A stretch of 7,161 bases of DNA, taken from Candidatus Vogelbacteria bacterium. Lineage in GTDB: Bacteria > Patescibacteriota > Minisyncoccia > Phycocordibacterales > XYD1-FULL-46-19. The position numbers and the translations under genes are program-made. This document shows, piece by piece, positions 1-4,953 of the stretch (positions are counted from its first letter, which is position 1; each line of letters opens with the position of its first letter). The notes under the pieces were generated by a model. That model made no database searches, had not been told where the DNA came from, and saw only the letters and a list, made by a program, of their open reading frames with translations. Location: NCBI GenBank assembly GCA_026395035.1, contig JAPLZN010000085.1, positions 1 through 7,161 of the forward strand, read 5' to 3'.

Positions 1-208
1 GTTTATTTCTCATCGTATTCCTAAAATTTTCAATTCGGCGAGGATTCCAATCCCGCAATTCTTTTATTCTTTCTTTAGACAAAGGATAATCTTCCAGCCA
101 TCCACTCAAGGTGCTTTTACTTATCCCGAGCAGATTCTTGATCTCGGAATAGCTTTTTCCTTCCAGTCTGAGCTTTACCGCTTTTTGTTTGACTAAAATA
201 CGCGCCAT
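1..208 (-). CDS. Helix-turn-helix DNA-binding protein, N-terminal part (runs off window)
   Basis: Partial minus-strand gene: the ATG is at 206-208 and the frame is open to the left edge, so only about 69 N-terminal residues are visible. They begin MARILVKQKAVKLRLEGKSY. Residues about 8-45 read as a helix-turn-helix: a first helix rich in K, R and L, then SYSEIKNLLGISKSTLSGWL, the usual pattern of a turn followed by a recognition helix (GISKSTLSGW). This resembles the HTH of resolvase or transposase-like proteins and of small regulators. A basic tail rich in R, N and K follows. The start is supported by AAAGG (216-220 on the minus strand) 7 nt upstream and by a TATAAT box. The C-terminal part, which would show whether this is a regulator, a recombinase or a nuclease, is outside the window. 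DNA binding is likely; the function is unknown. Confidence 0.62.
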   Translation of the reverse strand, partial: MARILVKQKAVKLRLEGKSYSEIKNLLGISKSTLSGWLEDYPLSKERIKELRDWNPRRIENFRNTMRNK

Positions 209-215
209 AATCGTA

Positions 216-245
216 CCTTTATTATGTAGTAATAATCATATTATA
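216..245 (-). promoter_or_regulatory. -10 box and ribosome binding site of the HTH gene
   Basis: On the minus strand a perfect TATAAT lies at 240-245, with an AAAGG Shine-Dalgarno at 216-220, 7 nt before the ATG. No good -35 hexamer is visible 16-18 bp upstream, so the promoter may be weak or activator-dependent. Confidence 0.5.
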
Positions 246-282
246 CTACTGTTCGTAAACAAAAGAAGTGGATAACACCCTA

Positions 283-311
283 TTGGCGTTTGATATTTAA
301 GCCAAAATAAT
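283..311 (+). promoter_or_regulatory. Promoter of the tRNA-Val gene
   Basis: TTGGCG (283-288, 4/6 match) is followed after a 17-bp spacer by AATAAT (306-311, 5/6 match). The expected transcription start near 318 would leave a 5' leader of about 13 nt for RNase P. It diverges from the HTH gene promoter. Confidence 0.5.
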
Positions 312-330
312 CGAAAGTACATTGGTAAAC

Positions 331-404
331 GCACCCTTAGCTCAGCTGGTTAGAGCGTACGATTCACATTCGTAAGGTCTCAGGTTCGATCCCTGAAGGG
401 TGCA
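331..404 (+). tRNA. tRNA-Val, anticodon CAC
   Basis: A full cloverleaf can be folded by eye. The acceptor arm is GCACCCT (331-337) with AGGGTGC (397-403). The D stem is GCTC/GAGC with loop AGCTGGTTA. The anticodon stem is TACGA (358-362) with TCGTA (370-374) around the loop TTCACAT. The T stem is TCAGG/CCTGA with loop TTCGATC. The anticodon at 365-367 is CAC, reading the valine codon GUG. The discriminator is A404, as expected for valine. CCA is not encoded (A404 is followed by CAA), so the ends must be added by CCA-adding enzyme. The gene stands alone between divergent and convergent neighbours. Confidence 0.96.
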
Positions 405-414
405 CAAAAAATAA

Positions 415-436
415 AGACGGGTGTTAGTCCCCGTCT
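415..436 (-). terminator. Intrinsic terminator of the ankyrin gene, overlapping its stop codon
   Basis: Stem AGACGGG (415-421) pairs with CCCGTCT (430-436) around an 8-nt loop. On the minus strand it is followed by a T-rich tract (404-414). The ankyrin stop codon (424-426) lies in the loop. There is no T tract on the plus side, so it should act mainly on minus-strand transcription and protect the tRNA gene from convergent read-through. Confidence 0.8.
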
Positions 437-951
437 ATCGCCATCAGATATGCTCTCCAACCCAGAACATCATACAAAAAATCCTGGATTATCTCATTAT
501 CGGTCATGGCCTTTTCCCACTCCAGGATGTTATTCCCCCACCGGGTTCTGATCCTGGCATCGGCGCCAAAGCACAGGAGCAAACCGACAGTTTCAGCCGA
601 TCCCGCTTCGATGGCGTGATAAAGCGGGGTCAGCCCATCAACATACTCCGGAATATTCGGGTTGGCGCCGGCTTCAAGTAGCGCCAGACACAGTTGTTCG
701 TCTCCCAACTGAGCCGCCAGATGCAAGGAGGTTAATTCGCCCCGCCGACTTCGCACGTTCGGATCGCTCCCGGTGGACAGCAGCCTTTTCACCGATCCAA
801 GATCGGACTTCATCACCGCTCGATGAAGAGGCGCCCAGCCATGAGTATCATATTCCGGTTTTGGCGAACGGCCAAACAGAGGAAACACAAGGTGCCAAAA
901 AGAGGACATTCTCAATTTGGCATCATAGACAAACCAGCGTAATGCCTTCAT
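424..951 (-). CDS. Ankyrin-repeat protein, 175 aa
   Basis: A small protein made almost wholly of ankyrin repeats, which form stacked helix pairs that bind other proteins. Repeats are visible at about residues 36-68 (HGWAPLHRAV..VKRLLSTGSDPN), 70-103 (LTSLHLAAQLGD..LLEAGANPN) and 105-136 (GLTPLYHAIEAG..LLLCFGADA), with a degenerate capping repeat at about 137-165. The consensus elements TPLH, LLL.G and G.DPN are recognisable. The first 35 residues are basic and aromatic (SSFWHLVFPLF) and may be a short cap or a weak membrane-contact segment; no signal peptide is clear. The start at 951 is fixed by a perfect AGGAGG. The gene has its own promoter and terminator, so it is monocistronic. The partner and role cannot be told from sequence. 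Confidence 0.88.
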   Translation of the reverse strand: MKALRWFVYDAKLRMSSFWHLVFPLFGRSPKPEYDTHGWAPLHRAVMKSDLGSVKRLLSTGSDPNVRSRRGELTSLHLAAQLGDEQLCLALLEAGANPNIPEYVDGLTPLYHAIEAGSAETVGLLLCFGADARIRTRWGNNILEWEKAMTDNEIIQDFLYDVLGWRAYLMAIDGD

Positions 952-957
952 TGAAAT

Positions 958-1010
958 CCTCCTGGTGAAATTTCCCCTTATCTTATACTCCCATCACCAG
1001 CAAATTACAA
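958..1010 (-). promoter_or_regulatory. Promoter and strong ribosome binding site of the ankyrin gene
   Basis: On the minus strand TTGTAA (1005-1010, 4/6) is followed by a 17-bp spacer and TATAAG (982-987, 5/6). AGGAGG (958-963) sits 6 nt before the ATG. This is the best Shine-Dalgarno in the window. Confidence 0.65.
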
Positions 1011-1029
1011 GGCAAGAAGTTTAATTTAG

Positions 1030-1059
1030 TTGAGCAGACACCGGTGCCTATGTTATAAA
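1030..1059 (+). promoter_or_regulatory. Possible promoter of the 88-aa ORF
   Basis: TTGAGC (1030-1035, 4/6) is followed by an 18-bp spacer and TATAAA (1054-1059, 5/6), giving a leader of about 80 nt before the ATG at 1146. The spacer holds the 8-bp palindrome CACCGGTG (1039-1046). A competing candidate is TTGACT (1084-1089), but its -10 partner (TAGGGT, 1106-1111) is poor. Confidence 0.4.
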
Positions 1060-1071
1060 TTCGACTCCTAT

Positions 1072-1101
1072 CTCGCCCACAGTTTGACTTTCCTCGCCCA
1101 C
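1072..1101 (+). repeat. Direct repeat CTCGCCCAC, two copies 21 bp apart
   Basis: CTCGCCCAC occurs at 1072-1080 and 1093-1101, flanking the TTGACT at 1084-1089. The spacing is two helical turns, which would suit an operator if the promoter is here, or a repeated RNA motif if transcription starts upstream. Confidence 0.5.
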
Positions 1102-1145
1102 TTGCTAGGGTAAGTTCAGATTCCGACGAAAGGGGAATAAAAGCC

Positions 1146-1412
1146 ATGAATCCCAAAGCGATTGAACAGGCGCTTAAGGAAATTCACGCGGACCGAATTC
1201 GCGTAAATATCAAAGGGCGGAACGGCCAAGACCGTTGTGAGATGAACACCGACGGAAAACGGAGACTGATTGAGATAATCAGCGAAGTCTACCAGACTCT
1301 GACGGGAAAAAACCCACCAGAGCATTCCCTGCTTCCGCTCATTAGGCTGATTACCTTTGAACCTGACCGGCCAAGCCAACCGCTGTTCGTTACAATCGTC
1401 ATCTGCGACTAG
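1146..1412 (+). CDS. Hypothetical protein, 88 aa
   Basis: I do not recognise this protein. It is a soluble, mixed-charge product with an amphipathic N-terminal helix (NPKAIEQALKEIHADRIRV), a central K/R/E-rich stretch and a hydrophobic C-terminal end (PLFVTIVICD). There is no signal peptide or membrane segment. Its reality is supported by a ribosome binding site (AAAGGGG, 1129-1135) about 10 nt before the ATG, upstream promoter-like sequences, and a strong intrinsic terminator 25 nt after the stop. The minus-strand frame overlapping it (1116-1430) has no such signals and is taken as a shadow. It is isolated between the divergent ankyrin gene and the convergent ftsH, so context suggests no role. 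Confidence 0.6.
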   Translation: MNPKAIEQALKEIHADRIRVNIKGRNGQDRCEMNTDGKRRLIEIISEVYQTLTGKNPPEHSLLPLIRLITFEPDRPSQPLFVTIVICD

Positions 1413-1437
1413 GCCGCCTAACCGCGCCAAACATCAA

Positions 1438-1486
1438 CCGCCGTTTCATTCGCCAACTGGCGAATGAAACGGCGGATTTTCTTTTT
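1438..1486 (+). terminator. Intrinsic terminator with perfect 17-bp stem
   Basis: CCGCCGTTTCATTCGCC (1438-1454) pairs perfectly with 1459-1475 around the loop AACT, followed by ATTTTCTTTTT. It ends the 88-aa ORF on the plus strand. It is also the only hairpin downstream of ftsH, although on the minus strand no T tract follows it, so it would be at best a weak ftsH terminator. Confidence 0.88.
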
Positions 1487-1519
1487 ATTCTTTACCCTTT
1501 ACTTTTAACTTTTAACTAT
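1485..1519. repeat. Degenerate 7-bp tandem array, five units, overlapping the ftsH stop
   Basis: Five consecutive heptamers of form TTANYYT or TAACTNT occupy 1485-1519. The ftsH stop codon (1505-1507) and its last codons lie inside the array. Units such as TTACTTT and TAACTTT are nearly the same as those of the array at 6654-6681. Confidence 0.6.
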
Positions 1520-3457
1520 CTCAATCCCTTCCGGTGCAATTACCAGCTCCTCCGCCGGCTCATCAACTGGTTTTGTTTTCGGCTTGATGCCGTTTAAAAT
1601 CAATAATTTTTCAAAATCTTCCCGTTCCAGCGTTTCCAGCTTAATCAATTCACCCGCCAGCATATCCAGCGCTTTTTTGTGGTCAATCAAAACTTCGTTC
1701 GCGCGCGCGAGTGCTTCAGTCATTATGCGCGACACTTCGCCATCAATCGCCGCTCCCGTTGCTTCCGACGAATAGCGATCACCCACCACGATCGGTGAAT
1801 TTACCGTCTTAGCCTCCGCTTCAAACGAGACCGGCCCAATTTTCTCGCTCATCCCATAGCGGGTCACCATTGCCCGCGCCAAAGACGACGAGACAGAAAT
1901 ATCATTGGAGGCGCCAGTCGTCATATCGCCGAAGATCATTTTCTCGGCCGCGTAGCCGGCCAGTGAGACGGCAATATCATCCAAAAATTCTTTGCGTGAT
2001 TGCAGACGCCGGTCTTCCAACGGCAATTTCAAAGTATAGCCGGCCGCATACCCGCGCGAAATAATCGACACTTTGTGTACCGGGTCGGAATTCGGCAAAA
2101 CGGACGCCGCCAGCGCGTGCCCCATTTCGTGATAAGCGGTAATTTTCTTTTCCTGTTTGGAAAGAATATGACTCTTGCGCTCCGGCCCAAGCATCACTTT
2201 TTCCACCGAGCGAATCAAATCGTATTGCGTTACTTTTTTGCGGTCTTCCCGCGCCGCCAAAATCGCCGACTCGTTCATCAAGCTGGCCAGGTCGGCACCG
2301 GAAAAGCCCGGCGTGCGTTCGGCAATCGTGTGCAGATTCACATCTTCGCCTAATGGTTTCTTTTTGGCGTGGATGGCCAAAATTTCTTCGCGATCTTTGA
2401 GATCGGGCGCGTCCAGTGTCACCCGCCGATCAAAACGGCCGGGACGCAACAGCGCCGGGTCCAAGACATCCGGTCGGTTGGTGGCCGCCATCACAATCAA
2501 TTTTTCCGTCGGCTCAAAACCGTCCATTTCCACCAAAATCTGGTTTAAGGTTTGTTCGCGCTCGTCATTACCACCGCCCATCCCCGAACCGCGGTGCCGG
2601 CCAATCGCGTCTATTTCATCAATAAAAATAATCGCCGGCGCTACGCTCTTGGCCATTTTAAAGAGGTCTCTGACCCTACTAGCTCCAACCCCGACAAACA
2701 TCTCCACGAACTCCGAACCAGAGAGGTACATAAAGGGAACATGAGCTTCTCCTGCCACTGCGCGAGCCAGCAGAGTCTTACCTGTTCCCGGACCACCCAT
2801 CAGGAGTACCCCCTTCGGAATCCGCGCACCGATATCCAAAAACTTTTTCGGGTTCTTCAAAAAGTCCACGATTTCCTTCAATTCCTCTTTGGCTTCCTTC
2901 ACTCCCGCCACATCTTTGAAGGTAACTTTTTGGCTCTGGTCGTTCGGATCCACAATCCGCGCGCGCGACTGGCCAAAAGTGAAAGCCTGCATACTGGCAC
3001 CCTTCATTTGCCGGGACAAGAGCCAAATAATGAAAATTATAGACAGCAAGGAAAGCAGAAATGGCGCCAGCGACATCAGCCAAAAAGACAGGCTCGATTG
3101 ATTTTCGATCTCTACTGCAATTTTCGACAGCTGTTCTGGTGTCACACCATAATTTTTCAATGTTTCCGTTACCGATGTTTCGATTTCTTTTTTGGAAGTT
3201 TTTACCGTCCCACTAGCGTAGGTGACATCCATGTTGTCGCCTTGAACGATTAATTTTGTCACTTTGCCAGCAATAATATCTTCCGCCACCTGCGACACCG
3301 GGATAACCGCCGGATTTCCGCGCCGATCGGAAAACAGCGTAAAAGCCGAGACAATCAGCATCAGAACAAGCAGGGCCATCAGGATCTGCTCGATAAACTT
3401 CCCCGCTAAGCGTTTCTTGCCCGCTGGCTTCTCTGGATTAGTGTTATTTTTAGCCAT
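1505..3457 (-). CDS. ftsH: ATP-dependent zinc metalloprotease FtsH, 650 aa
   Basis: Membrane-bound AAA+ protease that extracts and degrades membrane and misfolded cytosolic proteins. Segments in order: a basic N-tail; TM1 at about 21-42; an extracytoplasmic domain at 45-120; TM2 at about 124-148; the AAA+ module with Walker A GGPGTGKT (221-228), pore motif FVGVG (254-258), Walker B IIFIDE (276-281) and second region of homology [14 protein letters not shown] (325-345); then the protease domain with zinc motif HEMGH (443-447) and a probable third zinc ligand, Asp519, in GASND. All catalytic elements are present and the length is normal. The C-terminus is acidic ([18 protein letters not shown]). 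The ATG at 3455-3457 fits an N-tail just before TM1; it has no Shine-Dalgarno but sits close behind an extended -10 promoter. It is transcribed alone, between its own promoter and the csp terminator. Confidence 0.98.
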   Translation of the reverse strand: MAKNNTNPEKPAGKKRLAGKFIEQILMALLVLMLIVSAFTLFSDRRGNPAVIPVSQVAEDIIAGKVTKLIVQGDNMDVTYASGTVKTSKKEIETSVTETLKNYGVTPEQLSKIAVEIENQSSLSFWLMSLAPFLLSLLSIIFIIWLLSRQMKGASMQAFTFGQSRARIVDPNDQSQKVTFKDVAGVKEAKEELKEIVDFLKNPKKFLDIGARIPKGVLLMGGPGTGKTLLARAVAGEAHVPFMYLSGSEFVEMFVGVGASRVRDLFKMAKSVAPAIIFIDEIDAIGRHRGSGMGGGNDEREQTLNQILVEMDGFEPTEKLIVMAATNRPDVLDPALLRPGRFDRRVTLDAPDLKDREEILAIHAKKKPLGEDVNLHTIAERTPGFSGADLASLMNESAILAAREDRKKVTQYDLIRSVEKVMLGPERKSHILSKQEKKITAYHEMGHALAASVLPNSDPVHKVSIISRGYAAGYTLKLPLEDRRLQSRKEFLDDIAVSLAGYAAEKMIFGDMTTGASNDISVSSSLARAMVTRYGMSEKIGPVSFEAEAKTVNSPIVVGDRYSSEATGAAIDGEVSRIMTEALARANEVLIDHKKALDMLAGELIKLETLEREDFEKLLILNGIKPKTKPVDEPAEELVIAPEGIEIVKS

Positions 3458-3477
3458 ATTTGTTATTTTAGGTCTGT

Positions 3478-3486
3478 ATTATATCA
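3478..3486 (-). promoter_or_regulatory. Extended -10 promoter of ftsH
   Basis: On the minus strand a TGN extension plus a perfect TATAAT spans 3478-3486. The -35 hexamer position (TTCTCT) is poor, as is usual for extended -10 promoters. Predicted transcription starts near 3470, so the leader would be only about 13 nt. Confidence 0.6.
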
Positions 3487-3563
3487 CAAGAAACAGCCCC
3501 AGAGAAAGGACCCGTCAATAAGATGAATGAGTCGGTGGCCAATCAAAATAGTTTCCTATTACA

Positions 3564-3593
3564 ACAAAAAACCGCCTTGCGGCGGTTTTTTGT
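3564..3593 (-). terminator. Intrinsic terminator of the cold-shock gene
   Basis: Stem CCGCC (3572-3576) and GGCGG (3581-3585) with loop TTGC is flanked by six A and six T, making a symmetric 30-nt structure 14 nt past the csp stop. It would work in both directions; the gene it serves is csp on the minus strand. Confidence 0.92.
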
Positions 3594-3607
3594 ATCTTTT
3601 TTAAAGA

Positions 3608-3805
3608 TTAGACACGCTGTACATTAACAGCGTTCGGTCCTTTCTGGGATTCCTCCTGTTCGAAAGAAACATTGTCGCCCTCCTGAATTTCTTCGAAGGT
3701 TACGCCAACGAGCGAATTCTTGTGAAAGAACAAGTCTTTCGCAAGGCCTTCGGCCGTGATGAAGCCGTAGCCGGCATCAGTCTTTTTCTTGATAGTTCCA
3801 GTCAT
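3608..3805 (-). CDS. Cold-shock domain protein (CspA family), 65 aa
   Basis: Small single-domain nucleic-acid chaperone of the CspA family, an OB-fold that binds single-stranded RNA and DNA and melts RNA secondary structure. The RNP1-like motif is at about 11-17 (AGYGFIT) and the RNP2-like motif at about 24-30 (DLFFHKN). MTGTIKKKTDAGYGFI is the typical start of the family, with GYGFI in place of the more common GFGFI. Length is normal. There is no Shine-Dalgarno near the ATG: the only purine-rich run, AAAGGG, is about 17 nt away. A strong promoter lies about 65-70 nt upstream, so the mRNA has a relatively long leader, as in many csp genes. Its own terminator makes it monocistronic. Sequence cannot say whether it is cold-induced or constitutive. 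Confidence 0.96.
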   Translation of the reverse strand: MTGTIKKKTDAGYGFITAEGLAKDLFFHKNSLVGVTFEEIQEGDNVSFEQEESQKGPNAVNVQRV

Positions 3806-3876
3806 TGATTTGCTTTTTTCTACCCTTTTAATTACTTTGAGAATCGACTCTTTATGGCTTAACTCTAAGTTGTTCT

Positions 3877-3905
3877 ATTGTATCATATATCGTTTTGAAA
3901 GTCAA
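3877..3905 (-). promoter_or_regulatory. Strong promoter of the cold-shock gene
   Basis: On the minus strand TTGACT (3900-3905, 5/6) is followed by a 17-bp spacer and TACAAT (3877-3882, 5/6) with a TGN extension. The predicted start is near 3870, giving a leader of about 65 nt. The -35 box overlaps the arm of the 17-bp inverted repeat at 3901-3938. Confidence 0.75.
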
Positions 3906-3938
3906 TCCCTCACACAGGATTCTGTGTGAGGGATTGAC
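3901..3938 (-). terminator. Perfect 17-bp inverted repeat; possible terminator of the phosphatase gene
   Basis: GTCAATCCCTCACACAG (3901-3917) pairs perfectly with 3922-3938 around the loop GATT, 16 nt past the phosphatase stop. On the minus strand only a short T run (TTTC) follows, so termination may be partial. The csp -35 box lies within the downstream arm, so the element may be both a terminator and part of a promoter. Confidence 0.6.
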
Positions 3939-3954
3939 CCCACTCAAAATACCC

Positions 3955-4406
3955 TTATTTTAAGCCATAATCCACCACCAGACCGTCTACCGCCCGACAA
4001 ATACGAGCAAAAGTGTTTCGAGTGATAGACAAAACTTTTTCGGCCGGCGAAGAAGCTAATACATCATCAGCGATATCCTCTATCTCCCAAACTAGATATT
4101 GTTTGGGTGAATAAACAAAACGCTCAAGACATTCATCCAGGTAAGTTTGCTGCATAAATACCACCAGATCGCTTTGCTCCAACAATTCTTTGGTCGTTTG
4201 CGTCCAATGCGAACCAGTGAAGGAGAGAATCCCTTTTCTTCCAACACAGTCTTGGCACAAAAAGTGATTGGGCCATTCAAATTCCTCTCGGCTCGCACGC
4301 CGGACGAGACGGCGGTCCAACCGGTAATTTTCAAAGAATTAAAATACGCCTCGGCCATTCGACTGCGATAAGTGTTGCCTCGGCAAACAAAGTGAATAGT
4401 TTTCAT
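3955..4406 (-). pseudogene. Low-molecular-weight protein tyrosine phosphatase family, frameshifted
   Basis: Two overlapping minus-strand frames together make one LMW-PTP or arsenate-reductase-like protein of about 150 aa. The first frame (from ATG 4406) carries MKTIHFVCRGNTYRSRMAEA, with the phosphate-binding loop CX5RS at C8-S15 (nucleophile Cys8, Arg14), as far as about EEKGF. The second frame continues with HWTQTTKELLEQSDLVVFM, the usual helix and strand of the family, and runs to the stop at 3955-3957. The frames must be joined by a -1 change somewhere in about 4209-4233. This could be a one-base deletion, a sequencing or assembly error, or programmed slippage: A AAG GGA at 4227-4233 has the heptamer form. 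The joined length and spacing are normal, so damage is recent or only apparent. An extended -10 box ends only 6 nt before the ATG, so the mRNA may be leaderless. Confidence 0.8.
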
Positions 4407-4412
4407 CTCTCC

Positions 4413-4421
4413 ATCATAGCA
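4413..4421 (-). promoter_or_regulatory. Extended -10 promoter of the phosphatase gene
   Basis: On the minus strand TGC plus TATGAT spans 4413-4421. Only 6 nt separate it from the ATG at 4404-4406, so transcription would start at or next to the start codon. A GGAG lies 2 nt before the ATG, too close for a normal ribosome binding site. Confidence 0.45.
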
Positions 4422-4442
4422 ATGACCGAGAAAAATAAAAAA

Positions 4443-4474
4443 CCGCGAGCCAGAGCAATTGCCCCAACTCGCGG
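4443..4474 (-). terminator. Intrinsic terminator of the 87-aa ORF
   Basis: CCGCGAG (4443-4449) pairs with CTCGCGG (4468-4474); inside the loop is the palindrome GCAATTGC (4455-4462). On the minus strand TTTTTTATTTTT follows. It lies 11 nt past the stop of the 87-aa ORF. Confidence 0.85.
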
Positions 4475-4484
4475 CCGGATTTAG

Positions 4485-4748
4485 TCAGTCCTCGATGACC
4501 ACTTCCCATTTCCCCCAGTCGATGGACTGGTCATCCCTGTTCAGGACACCATTTTTCCACTGCCGCCACGAGCCTTCGCTCGCGCCAATCATCGTCCCCT
4601 TAAGCACCAGCCAGGGAGCGTCCAGATAGCCGAGAGGATTCGTAATTCGCTCCACCTCGTGGCGACCGGCAGGAATAACAACATCCTTGGCCTTGTCCCC
4701 ACCGAGAAACTCGAGGGCTGGCCAATCCCGTTTCAGGGTCATAAACAT
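4485..4748 (-). CDS. Hypothetical protein, 87 aa, tryptophan-rich
   Basis: I do not recognise a family. The product is acidic and soluble, with six Trp residues, five of them in the second half (WLVL, WRQWKNG, DWGKWEVV), and ordered-looking short strands (DVVIPAGRHEVERI), suggesting a compact beta-rich domain. There is no signal peptide or membrane segment. Expression signals are the strongest in the window: a perfect TTGACA-17-TATAAT promoter, AAGGGAG 9 nt before the ATG, and a clean terminator 11 nt after the stop. A second in-frame ATG at codon 3 has a longer spacing from the ribosome binding site, so the first is preferred. It sits between ssrA and the phosphatase gene on the same strand but is flanked by terminators, so it is likely monocistronic. 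Confidence 0.82.
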   Translation of the reverse strand: MFMTLKRDWPALEFLGGDKAKDVVIPAGRHEVERITNPLGYLDAPWLVLKGTMIGASEGSWRQWKNGVLNRDDQSIDWGKWEVVIED

Positions 4749-4757
4749 ACTAAAAAT

Positions 4758-4816
4758 CTCCCTTCATCTTGATATTACCCTCTTTATATTATATACCATA
4801 TACACTATTCTGTCAA
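4758..4816 (-). promoter_or_regulatory. Perfect consensus promoter and RBS of the 87-aa ORF
   Basis: On the minus strand TTGACA (4811-4816), a 17-bp spacer and TATAAT (4788-4793) match the sigma-70 consensus 12/12. AAGGGAG (4758-4764) is 9 nt before the ATG. Confidence 0.9.
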
Positions 4817-4875
4817 GACAACCATTTCCCTCCTTGCCTGCTGGCTCGGTAACACTCCGGCGTTCAACTCCGCAC

Positions 4876-4897
4876 GCAAAGCGCGCAGGCGCTTTGC
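4876..4897. repeat. GC-rich 9-bp inverted repeat between ssrA and the 87-aa ORF
   Basis: GCAAAGCGC (4876-4884) pairs with GCGCTTTGC (4889-4897) around GCAG. It sits in a GC-rich patch (about 4835-4910) past the ssrA terminator. No T tract follows on either side, so it does not look like a terminator. No coding signal is seen in the patch. Confidence 0.5.
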
Positions 4898-4920
4898 TCC
4901 GCTTCCGCAGTAAAAGTAAA

Positions 4921-4940
4921 AGCCCCATTTTCTCGGGGCT
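4921..4940 (-). terminator. Intrinsic terminator of ssrA
   Basis: On the minus strand AGCCCC and GGGGCT form a 6-bp stem around an 8-nt loop, followed by TTTTACTTTTACT. It lies 13 nt past the mature tmRNA 3' end. Confidence 0.85.
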
Positions 4941-4953
4941 AAACTTTTATCTG

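Noticed and set aside
269..277. DnaA-box-like TTATCCAC on the minus strand
   Set aside because: A single copy, with no cluster, no AT-rich unwinding region and no dnaA or dnaN nearby, so not evidence of an origin.
1116..1430. 104-codon minus-strand frame opposite the 88-aa ORF
   Set aside because: It has no ribosome binding site, promoter or terminator on its strand, while the plus-strand ORF has all three.
2552..3253. 233-codon open frame antisense to ftsH
   Set aside because: It lies wholly within strongly conserved FtsH coding sequence and has no initiation signals or recognisable domain; such long shadows are expected opposite GC-rich codons.
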